Virus record (IMG/VR): IMGVR_UViG_3300000101_000052
Location: 1-37,431 of that record
DNA from: a virus
Length of the DNA: 37,431 nt
Strand: one strand, 5' to 3'
Shown here in pieces: positions 28,723 through 37,431 of the stretch (position 1 is its first letter; every line of letters begins with the position of its first letter). Under the pieces are notes generated by a model that had not been told where the DNA came from, ran no database searches, and saw nothing but the letters and a program-made list of their open reading frames with translations. A program made the position numbers and the translations under genes.

Positions 28723-31700
28723 ATTTAAAATCATCGTCCTTTAAATCAAACTCCATATCATCACTAAGTAAACCAAAGTTATCATTAGCATCTTCACCAA
28801 ACATGTAGTACATTGCTTTTCCTGTTAGTGGAACATGTCTAGCAGCTTTCCAGAAACTAGCTTGCCCTGTTACTGCTTTAAATATATCCTCTCCGGCACT
28901 AACAACTGGGGGAGCTAGAAAACCCGTTACAGCATCCTGTAACTCCCCTGTTTTTATTTTGTTATAAGTATATTTATTAGCACCTAGTATACGCATAGTG
29001 TTTACAGCTAAAAACTCAGGAGCAGTTGTGTCCCCGTAATTTTCCTCAAAGTCACCTCGTATAGCAGACTTGGCTGCGTCAATAGCACCATTAGTACCAC
29101 CAACCATCAGTCCATATGCAGATAGTCTACTAATACCTTTAGCATAATCTCCTCTTTTAATATCTTTAAGTGCTGTGTTGCGTAACAAGTCCCACTGCTT
29201 CAACATGAATGTCTTCATGGAATATAATATCCTAGCGTTAGGGTGGTTTAAATATGCAGCAGGTAGGTTTGATAGTGTTATAGGTTGTACTTGCATTAGT
29301 TCAGCGAAGGATACATAACGCATATCATCAGTTACAGTTTGACCAAACTTGCCGTAGTTTTTATATGACTCTACTAGTTTATTTAAATCAGTCTCAGTAA
29401 ATGAGTTTTTAAATTTACGTCTAAACTTTCGTTCTCCCTGTTTAGTTAACACTGCTTTGGAGTGAGACAATAGTGAAGCAACTAGGTGAGAGTTTTTACC
29501 GAACACATCAACAGCCCTAAATCCTGCTGCTTGTAATAATACATCCGTTGCACCACCTTGAGCTACTTGAAATGGGTTTTTTATTATTTTATTAATAGTT
29601 GAATCGAGAGCAGCCTGTGCTTTTGGTCTAATAGTATGACGTAACAGATCATCAATCCAACCAACCGAAGAGTTGTGCATTGAAAACTCCCCCGATAAAT
29701 CCATAGCCGTATCATTATATTTTATAGGTGCTTTTCCTTTAGCAACCATAGCAATAGCTTTAGCTGCTGTTGTTACACCATGCACATACGCTACAGAAGG
29801 TAGATCACCTATTTGAGTAGCAGTAGAGAATGGATTAGCTAGTGCTATAACATTACCAACTGCTCTTGCTTGTCTTATAACAGACATTGCTGCTTGTTCT
29901 CCCCCAATAAACCTAGCACGTAGCGCATACTCAAGGTCTTTCTTTTGTTTAACAGTAATCTTTTTACCTTCTCTTAACTTTCCAACTAAGTTAGATATTT
30001 GTAAAGTTTCATCTGCACCTCCTAGATAGGAAGTATCCATATTACCAAAAAAATTACGCTTTGCAATTTCACTATTAACAGAAGTTACATATTTTACAAG
30101 TGCAACATCTGAGTTATGAAAGAACTGTTGCATATCTTCTGATACTGTCTTTATTTTTCTTGATTTTGTAAATGAAGGTTTAGACATTAAAGTTTTAATT
30201 TCAGGTCTAGTTATAAATTTACCCCACACCTCACCATATTGTTCTGGAGTTAAGTCATAGTGTTTATAGTTAGTACTATCATCCTCTTCTTTCTTTTTAT
30301 TTTCTTTCTTTTTAGTAGGTGTTTTACTTTCTGATTTACCTACTTCAACTCGTTTTCTATCAATCATCTGCTCAAATAATCTATTAGAGGCTACTTCCTC
30401 ACCGTTTAAATCTTTTAATTTGACTGATTGGAAATTAGTATTTACATATCTCATTAGTCCTTCAGAGTTTTTAACAGACCGTGGAAAATAGTTTGGTAGA
30501 TAGTTAACATTTTCTCCCATATGAGCTACCTGATGTTTATATTTAGTATTAAGGAGTGGCTTAACTGCACCAACAAACTCACTTCTCATAGACTTAGGCA
30601 TAAGTTTAGCTGCCTCATCTAGTTGTTGACTATTTAATAATGAATCTATTGCCTTTCTTTGGTCAGGAGGTAGTCCTTGCATATTTGATTGCCATCGTGC
30701 AAATATATTAAAGTCTCTAGCGTTAGCTGTTGCTAATTCATATTCCATCCTAGTTACAGAAGCACCTAGTTTAGGGTGAATGTCGTTAGCAAAAGATACA
30801 AGAGGACGTACTACTTTCCATATAGGAATATTAGAATTTAAAGTTCTAGCTATAGGGTCAACTGTATGATAATATGCTTTTTGTAATCCTGATAATTCTT
30901 TTCTAGGAATAAAAGAAGGTTCTCCAGTTAATTTATTATCTCTCCATTTAGTACGAACACCAAATGTTTCAGCCCAATCTGCAAGTATATCTCCATCTAA
31001 TCCTTCTTTAGTAGCAGCTTGCCAATATGCAGAAGGAGCATCTAACTCACCTTCTTTAATAAGGTCAGCAGCCCTAGCTTCAACCTTTGCAACTTTCCGT
31101 TCTGCTTTTTTAGCTTTCATATTAAACAGTTTATCATTAATTTTAGTACTAGTAGTATCAATACTTTTCTTAACTAGGGTAGGTGACGACTTATAAAATA
31201 ACTTAGCAGCAGGTTTTGTTACAGCACTTATCCCTCCTAGCGTTACGTATGTAGTGGGGTCAACGACAATATCACTTGTTAGACCAAGACTTACTGCCAA
31301 AGAAGCAGCTAGTTTTGGGTTTTTACCTATGTAAGAATACAGTGGATTCCTACGTTCAGCATCAGGATTGTATGCAGCCTCTTCAAACTTTCTAAATAAA
31401 TTCTCTTGAAAGGAGGTGACTACTTCTGGATTACCCAACCATGCACCTTTGACAGCATCTATCCTAGACATAGGATCACTAGCTATTTTAGAAATTAAAC
31501 TAAGAGGAGTCGTGGGTAGTAACTTACTTGCACCTGATAGAACAGCTTTAGCTCGTTCTACATTAGTAACAGAACTATCAGTAATTGAACGAGTATCGTT
31601 ATCAGGATTGTATGTAGGTTTAGCTGCATCTCCTATATCATTTATTAATACTGCTCTAAGAACGCTACCAACCCGCATAACCCCCTCACCAAACCCATCT

Positions 31701-31924
31701 ACAGGATCAAACCCACGTTCATCTTTTTCATTGTTACCACCCCAGAACGAAAAAGACTCCTCTTCTTGTTTAACAGGTTTAGTATCATTGATACTAACAC
31801 CCCCACCGTAGTGCTTTTTCTTAATAAAAGCTATAGCATCTCCTTCAGTCTTTCCCTCTGGCACGGTAACAGAGAAACTGCGCCCGTCTTTTTTATTGTT
31901 TACAGTAAATGTGCGTTCAGACAT
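28712..31924 (-). CDS. Large internal virion protein (T7 gp16-like position)
   Basis: A 1070-residue protein at the end of the leftward unit, where T7-like phages encode the large internal or ejected core protein. Residues 1-40 form a small beta domain (FTVNNKKDGRSFSVTVPEGK), followed by long helical regions, a Lys/Glu low-complexity linker near residues 520-545 (TPTKKKENKKKEEDD) and Ala-rich hydrophobic helices that could form a membrane channel during ejection. I see no lytic transglycosylase motif. It probably helps DNA entry. It contains palindrome copy 10 near its 5' end. Confidence 0.7.
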   Translation of the reverse strand: MSERTFTVNNKKDGRSFSVTVPEGKTEGDAIAFIKKKHYGGGVSINDTKPVKQEEESFSFWGGNNEKDERGFDPVDGFGEGVMRVGSVLRAVLINDIGDAAKPTYNPDNDTRSITDSSVTNVERAKAVLSGASKLLPTTPLSLISKIASDPMSRIDAVKGAWLGNPEVVTSFQENLFRKFEEAAYNPDAERRNPLYSYIGKNPKLAASLAVSLGLTSDIVVDPTTYVTLGGISAVTKPAAKLFYKSSPTLVKKSIDTTSTKINDKLFNMKAKKAERKVAKVEARAADLIKEGELDAPSAYWQAATKEGLDGDILADWAETFGVRTKWRDNKLTGEPSFIPRKELSGLQKAYYHTVDPIARTLNSNIPIWKVVRPLVSFANDIHPKLGASVTRMEYELATANARDFNIFARWQSNMQGLPPDQRKAIDSLLNSQQLDEAAKLMPKSMRSEFVGAVKPLLNTKYKHQVAHMGENVNYLPNYFPRSVKNSEGLMRYVNTNFQSVKLKDLNGEEVASNRLFEQMIDRKRVEVGKSESKTPTKKKENKKKEEDDSTNYKHYDLTPEQYGEVWGKFITRPEIKTLMSKPSFTKSRKIKTVSEDMQQFFHNSDVALVKYVTSVNSEIAKRNFFGNMDTSYLGGADETLQISNLVGKLREGKKITVKQKKDLEYALRARFIGGEQAAMSVIRQARAVGNVIALANPFSTATQIGDLPSVAYVHGVTTAAKAIAMVAKGKAPIKYNDTAMDLSGEFSMHNSSVGWIDDLLRHTIRPKAQAALDSTINKIIKNPFQVAQGGATDVLLQAAGFRAVDVFGKNSHLVASLLSHSKAVLTKQGERKFRRKFKNSFTETDLNKLVESYKNYGKFGQTVTDDMRYVSFAELMQVQPITLSNLPAAYLNHPNARILYSMKTFMLKQWDLLRNTALKDIKRGDYAKGISRLSAYGLMVGGTNGAIDAAKSAIRGDFEENYGDTTAPEFLAVNTMRILGANKYTYNKIKTGELQDAVTGFLAPPVVSAGEDIFKAVTGQASFWKAARHVPLTGKAMYYMFGEDANDNFGLLSDDMEFDLKDDDFKFKF
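31779..31797. promoter_or_regulatory. Palindrome family copy 10, inside a coding region
   Basis: TTAGTATCATTGATACTAA lies within codons of the large internal virion protein gene near residue 45, encoding VSINDTK. It is the only family copy in the leftward unit and the only one within a gene. Confidence 0.6.
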
Positions 31925-33153
31925 TATTTAATCTCTACTGCTGTAAAGCCATCATCACCATCACCACCAGAAACAATATCAACGCTTCCAGTGAGTGGAA
32001 TAGGTACACCAAAAAAGGATGCTTTACCGTATCTAACATTAGCATCCATAACATTTACGGTAGCTATTTCTATTGCATTTTCAGTAGAGATTCCTTTATT
32101 TTGCGCTGAAACTTGTTTAGTTGCTTGTGCTACTAAAAGTCTAAACTGCGCTAACTGCTTTTCGTTCATTTCTGAAACAGTCTCTTTGTAATTATCATTA
32201 GAATTAACAATCACATCAAGAGTACTGGCTACATTTTTTATCTCACTTAGCGAAGGCATGTTAACTTTTTCCCCTTGATCTGCAATTAGTGCTTCTATAT
32301 CAACTCTCCTTGCTTTAATTCCAAGATCTTCATTAATTTGCCGTAAACGACTTTCATTATATCTAATAGTAGCCATATCAGTTAAATTTTGTCTTTGCTC
32401 TGCTGCTTTTTGTATATCTACCTTAGCACCTTCAAGGTCTGCTATCTGTTGATCTATCTTTAAAGCATCAGCTTCCCTAACTCCTGCTGCACGATCTAAC
32501 TTTAGTTTTTCTATTTGATTATTAATACCTGCGTCCATTTCTCTAATTTTTGCTTTATTTAACTTTATTTCGCTATTCAGTATCTGAGGTAGTAATTCAT
32601 TTCTAATATCAATAGCTTTAGTTGAACTTAACAACTGTTCTATTTGTCCTTTTTTTAATTCCAGATCTTTGTTAAACAAATCATCAAATACTCCTACATT
32701 CTTATCTATTAAATTTGACTCTGACTTTGTTTTTTCTGTTTGCGATTTCTTATAATTTGTATCTGCTAAAGTAGATTCAGTAGACATTCCTGTTTTAGCA
32801 GCTAAGTCAGATTCATCTTGGTAACCCGCTACAGATAACCTATCTGCTAAAGTAGAAAAGTATTCACCATCTCTAGGTTTACCTTTAAAATCATTTGCTA
32901 ACTGTTGTCTAATTTGAGTAATCTTTCTAACTTTAACCATAGGGTTTTCACCAAATAAATCAGGTCTAGCTACCTGTGCTGCACCTGTTATTGCATTTCC
33001 AAGTAAAGCACCACGCTCATTAGCTCTCATTACTTTGTTTCCCAATAAGTTATCTATTGATCCACTACGAGTAAGTGTGTCTTTATTTGCGTTAGCAAGA
33101 TCTTGGTTTTGTTGTGCTTGTACTTCTCGTACACCTTCAAATAAACTAGCCAT
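31924..33153 (-). CDS. Internal virion protein (T7 gp15-like position)
   Basis: A 409-residue, highly charged and helical protein with long coiled-coil-like stretches (about residues 115-300). It is encoded between a smaller Gly/Gln-rich virion protein and the 1070-residue protein, matching the T7 order gp14-gp15-gp16 of ejected core proteins. The stop overlaps the start of the next gene by one base. The role is inferred from size, order and composition. Confidence 0.65.
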   Translation of the reverse strand: MASLFEGVREVQAQQNQDLANANKDTLTRSGSIDNLLGNKVMRANERGALLGNAITGAAQVARPDLFGENPMVKVRKITQIRQQLANDFKGKPRDGEYFSTLADRLSVAGYQDESDLAAKTGMSTESTLADTNYKKSQTEKTKSESNLIDKNVGVFDDLFNKDLELKKGQIEQLLSSTKAIDIRNELLPQILNSEIKLNKAKIREMDAGINNQIEKLKLDRAAGVREADALKIDQQIADLEGAKVDIQKAAEQRQNLTDMATIRYNESRLRQINEDLGIKARRVDIEALIADQGEKVNMPSLSEIKNVASTLDVIVNSNDNYKETVSEMNEKQLAQFRLLVAQATKQVSAQNKGISTENAIEIATVNVMDANVRYGKASFFGVPIPLTGSVDIVSGGDGDDGFTAVEIK

Positions 33154-33165
33154 ATTTTTTAATTC

Positions 33166-34011
33166 CTATCCATTTAAACCGGCAAACTTACCAAATAAAT
33201 TATTATTAGATAATGGATTGCCACCTTGAGCAAATCCAAAAGCTCCTTTAGTAGCACCTAGTGACCCTAGACCACTAAACCCTGCTCCTGCTGCACTACT
33301 TGCTCCTAGACTACCTCCTAGACTACCCCCACCAGTATAATAAGCCATACCTAAGTTTACTGCTGTTCCTAATATATTACTAAAAAAACTACCCTCTGCT
33401 TCTTGTGAAGCTAGGTCAGCTTGGTATTGTTGATTTGCTTGATTTGCCATTATTGCTGCTTGATTAAAATAACCGGCTTGATCTCGATTAGCTACGTTTT
33501 CACCACCGCCTAAGAAGTTTTGATAATTACCAAGTGCAGCATTTTGATTTCCAAAAAGTTGCTGCTGTTGTGCGTCCCCTGCATTAAGTAGATTTAAATA
33601 GTTAGTGTCTCTGTTTAACTCTCGTTCTCCTGCAAACAAAGCGTTTTGTTGTCGTTGTCCAGAAGTTACACCAACACCACCTCCTGTTGCAGCTTGAGTA
33701 GCCATTAGTCTATTAGTAGCTAACAGATCATCTCTGTTTAATCTATTACGCATTAACTTTAATCGTTCATCTGCAAACGTAACTGGACTAAATTCATTAT
33801 ACTGATCTCTAGTGTTGTCTGCTATTCCTAAAAACCTATTTCGTATATCAGATCCATCTGGAGATAATGTAACATTAGTAACACCATCTTTATTATAAGA
33901 TGTGTTATACAAAAGCCCATCTGTTCTTGCACTGTTTGGTCTTAATTGATCTAGTGTCGGTGCTTTTACATCACTACCGCCACCACCAAATAAACTACTT
34001 AAAAACCCCAT
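33166..34011 (-). CDS. Internal virion protein (T7 gp14-like position)
   Basis: A 281-residue protein with a Gly-rich N-terminus (MGFLSSLFGGGGSD), an Asn/Gln/Ala-rich helical middle (NLLNAGDAQQQQLFGNQNAA) and a Gly/Ser/Ala-rich hydrophobic C-terminus (residues about 210-260). This composition is typical of small internal or ejection proteins such as gp14 of T7-like phages. It lies immediately before the two larger internal protein genes. Start overlaps the upstream stop by one base. Confidence 0.65.
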   Translation of the reverse strand: MGFLSSLFGGGGSDVKAPTLDQLRPNSARTDGLLYNTSYNKDGVTNVTLSPDGSDIRNRFLGIADNTRDQYNEFSPVTFADERLKLMRNRLNRDDLLATNRLMATQAATGGGVGVTSGQRQQNALFAGERELNRDTNYLNLLNAGDAQQQQLFGNQNAALGNYQNFLGGGENVANRDQAGYFNQAAIMANQANQQYQADLASQEAEGSFFSNILGTAVNLGMAYYTGGGSLGGSLGASSAAGAGFSGLGSLGATKGAFGFAQGGNPLSNNNLFGKFAGLNG

Positions 34012-34268
34012 TATACTATCCCCTGTTTTGTTAGTTGTAACATTTGGTCATTCTGTTTAGCCATTGTATTTCTAAACGATTCTACTGCTGCACCTGTCTG
34101 TCTAGCTTGTTGTGCGTTCTCTATAAGCAACATTGGCATAAAAGTCATAGCACATCCAAAGTTATCTACGTCTTCTCCAGACTGTGGATTTTTACCTATG
34201 ATGTGTGTGTACCACTGACACCCATGTTCTAAACATTCATCTCCAATTAATGGACATATCTTTTTCAT
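34011..34268 (-). CDS. Small Cys-containing phage protein (85 aa)
   Basis: An 85-residue protein with an N-terminal CPLIGDECLEHGC and a later GCA, four Cys that could bind metal, then a helical tail. The start MKKICPLIGDEC looks like that of small proteins encoded among podovirus tail and internal protein genes. No function is known to me. Confidence 0.65.
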   Translation of the reverse strand: MKKICPLIGDECLEHGCQWYTHIIGKNPQSGEDVDNFGCAMTFMPMLLIENAQQARQTGAAVESFRNTMAKQNDQMLQLTKQGIV

Positions 34269-34270
34269 TG

Positions 34271-34876
34271 TTAATCCTTAGAAGCTATGATTAAATCTAA
34301 ATACTTTATGTTCATAGTTAGATCATGATCATGCTCTGCATTACCACCAGTAGACCCTGATGTAGCAGCAGCAGGTTGAACATTTCTATTGACACCCCCA
34401 CCACGTTCTTGTAAAGCTCCATTAGGGTAGTCATAAGAGTGAGTATGTGCGGGTAACTCAGACACAGTTAGAGCATGTCCTTGTGTTGATATACTAGAAC
34501 CAAACACAGAAGTAAATGCAGTAGCACCATGTGTCCCATCAGACCATGAACTGCTAGTAACAACACGCAATGCGTGGTCATTAAGACTTGCCGTTGTTAC
34601 TCTAGTCCACCCTGTAGGGGCTGCTGTTTGATAGAACACCATCTTAGTACCAGAAGGAAATCCACCAACTCCACCATCTTGTAAGTCACCTGTGGCAGAT
34701 AGAGTTGCGACATTACCAGCAGAACTAGGTACTGCTTTATTAGCTTTACTTCCTACTGCTGTAACTATAGCGTCAAAGTCATCATCGACCTCACTTCCCT
34801 TTATTAGTTTACTAGGATTACCAGTACTTAAACTGTCTTTTGCACTAAAATCATTAACCCTTGAATAATCCGTCAC
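34271..34876 (-). CDS. Short tail fibre / tail collar protein
   Basis: A 201-residue protein. The N-terminal part resembles a virion-anchoring segment (DFSAKDSLSTGNPSKLIKGS). The middle GFPSGTKMVFYQTAAPTGWT and the C-terminal SELPAHTHS plus HDHDLTMNIKYLDLIIASKD are hallmarks of phage tail-collar fibre tips, where paired His residues bind metal in the receptor-binding needle. It is probably a receptor-binding protein. Its start overlaps tail tubular protein B by 4 bases. Confidence 0.8.
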   Translation of the reverse strand: MTDYSRVNDFSAKDSLSTGNPSKLIKGSEVDDDFDAIVTAVGSKANKAVPSSAGNVATLSATGDLQDGGVGGFPSGTKMVFYQTAAPTGWTRVTTASLNDHALRVVTSSSWSDGTHGATAFTSVFGSSISTQGHALTVSELPAHTHSYDYPNGALQERGGGVNRNVQPAAATSGSTGGNAEHDHDLTMNIKYLDLIIASKD

Positions 34877-36843
34877 GTTGCTGAACCCCTTGCTAGTCTA
34901 CCTAGCTTAATATATATTATAACTCTGGATATACAAAAACCAGAGCCATCTATGTTAACATCTAATCCTAATTGCATTGTGTCACCACTACCACCATGTT
35001 GCACCATAGCAAATCTATTTTCAGTATCACCAGACCACTCAGCTAAACCCCACTCACCTGATGACCACTCCGAGCCAGATGAAGCAGTTAGTGTTTTTGT
35101 TCTTCGATGTACACTATCTTTAAAGTCATATCCTATTGTAAAATCTACGTCATACCCAGTACCACCTAGAAAGTAGGCGTTATACTTTTTAACAAACTTA
35201 ACTCTACTTCTAAGTGATGGGTCAATTTCTCCCATGTCTATCCAAGCAGACCTCCAAGACATTAGGTATGGTTTATTTATAATGAACTCACCCTGTTCTA
35301 AACCATACTCATTGTATCCAGAATATACTCCAATCGCACCTGCTTTAGCTAAGTTAAGTTTACCAGTTCTAGTAAGTGCCATACTTTGTGCATTTATTGC
35401 AGTCCAAGTTGTAACTCTAGGTGGACTAAATCCTTTTAGTTCAGTAGAACTTTGATATGATTTCTTAAAATCAAAACAATAAATCAAGTCTCCTACTTTT
35501 ACTACGTACATTCCTAACTCAGGAACATACTCAGATTTAATAGCTGTGTCATCTATAGCAGACGGTAAATTACTACGAACTTCATTTATTAATTCATCTC
35601 TTATAAATACAGATAACTCTTGTAGAGGTACTTTTTCTAAAGATACTGTTCGGCTTAAAGCTCTCAGTCCTTGAAAAGATAAAAATATTAAATCATCACC
35701 AATGTTTTGAACAGAGTCTCTAGCAACACAACCAGTACCAACAACTTGGTCAACTATAAGTAAGTTATCAGGATCGTTTATTCCACTAAATATTAAAGTA
35801 TTAAATCTTGAGAATATAACTAAGTTGTTATTAAAAGTTGCTATTGAAGTTATAAAGTCATCGTTTCTTGCAAACACTAAACTAGTGTCTATTGACCCAC
35901 CGCCATTAAGAGTGTCAAACCTGTGAGGAAACGCTAACGAAGAATAGTCTACTGTTGTTCTATCTTCACGTAGAGCAAACAATCTACCATACGCTGACAA
36001 AACATCCCTTCCTTTTGGCATAAGTACAGTAGTCCATACTGCTGTATTGTCTGATGTACTTGCTCCTTCAGTAGTACCCCATGATGGCTCAGAACTACCA
36101 GATGTTCCTGCTGTCTTACATACTAGATAGTAATCAGTAGTAGGTGACGCTGCTGCTTTAACTGTTGCTCCTAACGCATAAGCTGTTCCTGTTGCATATG
36201 CTGCATGTTTACTATGTAGCGTAGCAAAGTCAGTAGCTGACCCATTCCAATATATAGGGTCTTCTCCTTGTGCAAACCCTATTACTTCTCCTTCAAAGTT
36301 TTGAAACTTCCAATGTGTTTCTGAAACAGCTATAGCACCATTCCTTTCTACTAGAGTACCATCCCCTGTACATATTCTACCTACTAGTACAGTTGTCCAT
36401 CTAGCAGTATTGTCTGCTGTAACTGCTGCATCAGCAGCGTTCCAACTAGGCTCAGTTCCGGCTGATGTACCCGCAACACTACAAACTAGAAAGTAAGCTG
36501 TAGTTGGTACTGCTGCTGCTCTGACTACATCTCCTACTGCATATGCTTTAGATGCAGCCCAGTTAGTGCTAGTTCTAGGCTCACCTGTTACTGAAATCAT
36601 ATGAGTTGTTGTTGTGTTTTTAACATATTCAAACAAAGTATCTACACTAGGGTGTCCTAATACTGGGTTTGTTGTTGTTTTCTTAAATGCTTCTCTAGCA
36701 CACAGCCTACCAAAAGCATCAAATACAGCATTGTCTGCTGTCTGCGCCCAAGCTCCAGACAAACCACCGGCATACGCTTCTGAATTAATTCCGTTACTAG
36801 CAGGTAAATCTATATTTAATGGTACAAGAGGTTGGCTAGGCAT
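34873..36843 (-). CDS. Tail tubular protein B (T7 gp12-like nozzle)
   Basis: A 656-residue protein (from ATG 36843; a GTG at 36858 lies inside tail tubular protein A). Two tandem domains at about residues 94-153 and 214-274 share the pattern W/Y-x-x-G-x-x-Y-x-x-G-x-x-V...Y-x-L-V-C...GTSxxxEPSW...DNTAxWTTVL, a carbohydrate-binding-like unit common in virion adhesins. The rest resembles the beta-propeller nozzle of T7 gp12. It forms the tail tip and its inserted domains may contact host glycans. The start is coupled by TAATG to tail tubular protein A. Confidence 0.8.
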   Translation of the reverse strand: MPSQPLVPLNIDLPASNGINSEAYAGGLSGAWAQTADNAVFDAFGRLCAREAFKKTTTNPVLGHPSVDTLFEYVKNTTTTHMISVTGEPRTSTNWAASKAYAVGDVVRAAAVPTTAYFLVCSVAGTSAGTEPSWNAADAAVTADNTARWTTVLVGRICTGDGTLVERNGAIAVSETHWKFQNFEGEVIGFAQGEDPIYWNGSATDFATLHSKHAAYATGTAYALGATVKAAASPTTDYYLVCKTAGTSGSSEPSWGTTEGASTSDNTAVWTTVLMPKGRDVLSAYGRLFALREDRTTVDYSSLAFPHRFDTLNGGGSIDTSLVFARNDDFITSIATFNNNLVIFSRFNTLIFSGINDPDNLLIVDQVVGTGCVARDSVQNIGDDLIFLSFQGLRALSRTVSLEKVPLQELSVFIRDELINEVRSNLPSAIDDTAIKSEYVPELGMYVVKVGDLIYCFDFKKSYQSSTELKGFSPPRVTTWTAINAQSMALTRTGKLNLAKAGAIGVYSGYNEYGLEQGEFIINKPYLMSWRSAWIDMGEIDPSLRSRVKFVKKYNAYFLGGTGYDVDFTIGYDFKDSVHRRTKTLTASSGSEWSSGEWGLAEWSGDTENRFAMVQHGGSGDTMQLGLDVNIDGSGFCISRVIIYIKLGRLARGSAT

Positions 36844-37431
36844 TAAACTACCACCCAATCACCTTCAGCACCGTCATCTGCTGAGTCATAGTGAGATCTA
36901 TCTCTTGATATAGCAGTTGCTAGATAGTCATTATATTTTTTAGTTACTTCATCAAACAACTGACCACCATCTTCACCACGTTCAGATATACACCTAGCCC
37001 ATGTTCCGTGCATTATAGCAGTTTCAGCACATGATAAAACAAGAACACTAACATCAGTAGTTAAAGGTTCTTGTGGATTATATGCCCAACATGTAAAGTT
37101 ATAAACTGTATCTGGTACTGGATATAATTCTATAATCATATCACCTTGATTATCATACCCTCTAGTTCTCCAATAGGAAGGTGACGACTGTTGTTGTGTT
37201 CCTAATTTAGTAACTCTATTAAAGTACTTATCAGACATGTTTTTTAATTCTTTATCTGAAGATGTATTAAATACTCCTAGAATTTTAGTTCGTTCATTAC
37301 TAGCGTCTTCTGTGTCGTATCCTTCTACTTTAGTTACTTGGAATAAATTACCATCTGAGTCAATTACAGACAGTGCTGTTGATGTTATATCAGCGTTACC
37401 TAGATTATATAATGATTTTCCAGATGTAGTG
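36793..37431. repeat. Right copy of the near-identical terminal repeat
   Basis: Same orientation as bases 1-639 at about 96% identity. Substitutions are concentrated toward the distal part and mostly at third codon positions of tail tubular protein A. Confidence 0.95.
36843..37431 (-). CDS. Tail tubular protein A, second allele, partial at window edge
   Basis: The last 196 codons of tail tubular protein A are present; the 5' part lies beyond the window. It is colinear with 51-639 and differs by about 23 bases, several of which change amino acids (for example the SDSEL of the complete copy reads SDKEL). An internal ATG at 37238 is only the first Met after the edge, not the true start. It is best read as the same locus from a sister strain or population variant. 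Confidence 0.85.
   Translation of the reverse strand, partial: TTSGKSLYNLGNADITSTALSVIDSDGNLFQVTKVEGYDTEDASNERTKILGVFNTSSDKELKNMSDKYFNRVTKLGTQQQSSPSYWRTRGYDNQGDMIIELYPVPDTVYNFTCWAYNPQEPLTTDVSVLVLSCAETAIMHGTWARCISERGEDGGQLFDEVTKKYNDYLATAISRDRSHYDSADDGAEGDWVVV

Noticed and set aside
31416-32191. Two plus-strand frames of about 130-140 codons
   Set aside because: They are antisense to internal virion protein genes and resemble composition shadows.
36843-36858. GTG at 36858 as start of tail tubular protein B
   Set aside because: It lies within tail tubular protein A; the ATG at 36843 overlaps the upstream stop as TAATG, the typical coupling here.
37188-37238. Shorter 131-codon gene starting at 37238
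   Set aside because: The frame continues without stop to the window edge and is colinear with the complete gene at 51-836, so the ATG is internal.
1-37431. Phage RNA polymerase, integrase, tRNA or CRISPR array
   Set aside because: No open frame carries single-subunit RNA polymerase or recombinase motifs, no cloverleaf was noticed, and repeated palindromes are irregularly spaced and not separated by spacers of constant length.

Overview
The window is an almost complete genome of a T7-like, short-tailed (podovirus) marine-type phage, AT-rich and densely packed. Bases 1-639 and 36793-37431 are the same stretch in the same orientation at about 96% identity (about 23 substitutions, no indels by eye). 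The sequence therefore closes into a map of about 36.8 kb, and the two ends carry slightly different alleles of the tail tubular protein A gene. I see no RNA polymerase, integrase, tRNA or CRISPR array. A lytic lifestyle using host RNA polymerase is the simplest reading, and it fits the many sigma70-like promoters. Gene content (class II B12-dependent ribonucleotide reductase, T7-type replication genes, no RNA polymerase) recalls SIO1/cobavirus-like marine podoviruses. That affiliation is inference.

Layout: a 743-bp non-coding region (12218-12960) separates two diverging transcription units. Leftward from two near-identical perfect-consensus promoters run: small genes, a candidate small terminase, a PqqA-like 23-residue peptide gene, a tail fibre, a lysis block (membrane protein, M15 endolysin, 3-TM holin), small basic proteins, large terminase, portal, scaffold, major capsid protein, a decoration candidate and tail tubular protein A. 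Across the circle junction they continue with tail tubular protein B, a collar-type fibre and three internal virion proteins, ending at 28712. Rightward from 12961 run many small early genes of unknown function, then the replication block (primase-helicase, DNA polymerase split into exonuclease and polymerase genes, candidate ssDNA-binding protein, frameshifted 5'-3' exonuclease, endonuclease I), two paralogous adenine methyltransferases, a rearranged metallophosphoesterase, ribonucleotide reductase, a DUF3310 protein and small zinc-finger proteins, ending at 28722. The two units converge tail to tail with an 11-bp overlap. A long stem-loop lies inside the last rightward gene.

The most interesting items are as follows. 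(1) A tiny gene at 11289-11360 (minus) with a strong ribosome binding site encodes a peptide matching the short PqqA precursor of pyrroloquinoline quinone, including the Glu-x3-Tyr cross-link pair. (2) A dispersed palindrome family, AGTATC-n2/3-GATACT, has eight copies just upstream of ribosome binding sites in the rightward unit, one beyond the early promoter and one inside a late gene. (3) The metallophosphoesterase has its motifs in permuted order. (4) The DNA polymerase is split in two, and its motif B lacks the usual glycine. (5) The exonuclease carries a single-base frameshift.

The phage probably breaks down host DNA with its nucleases, makes deoxynucleotides through the B12-dependent reductase, replicates with a T7-style machine and packages by a headful or terminase mechanism. 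It may also feed a host PQQ pathway.
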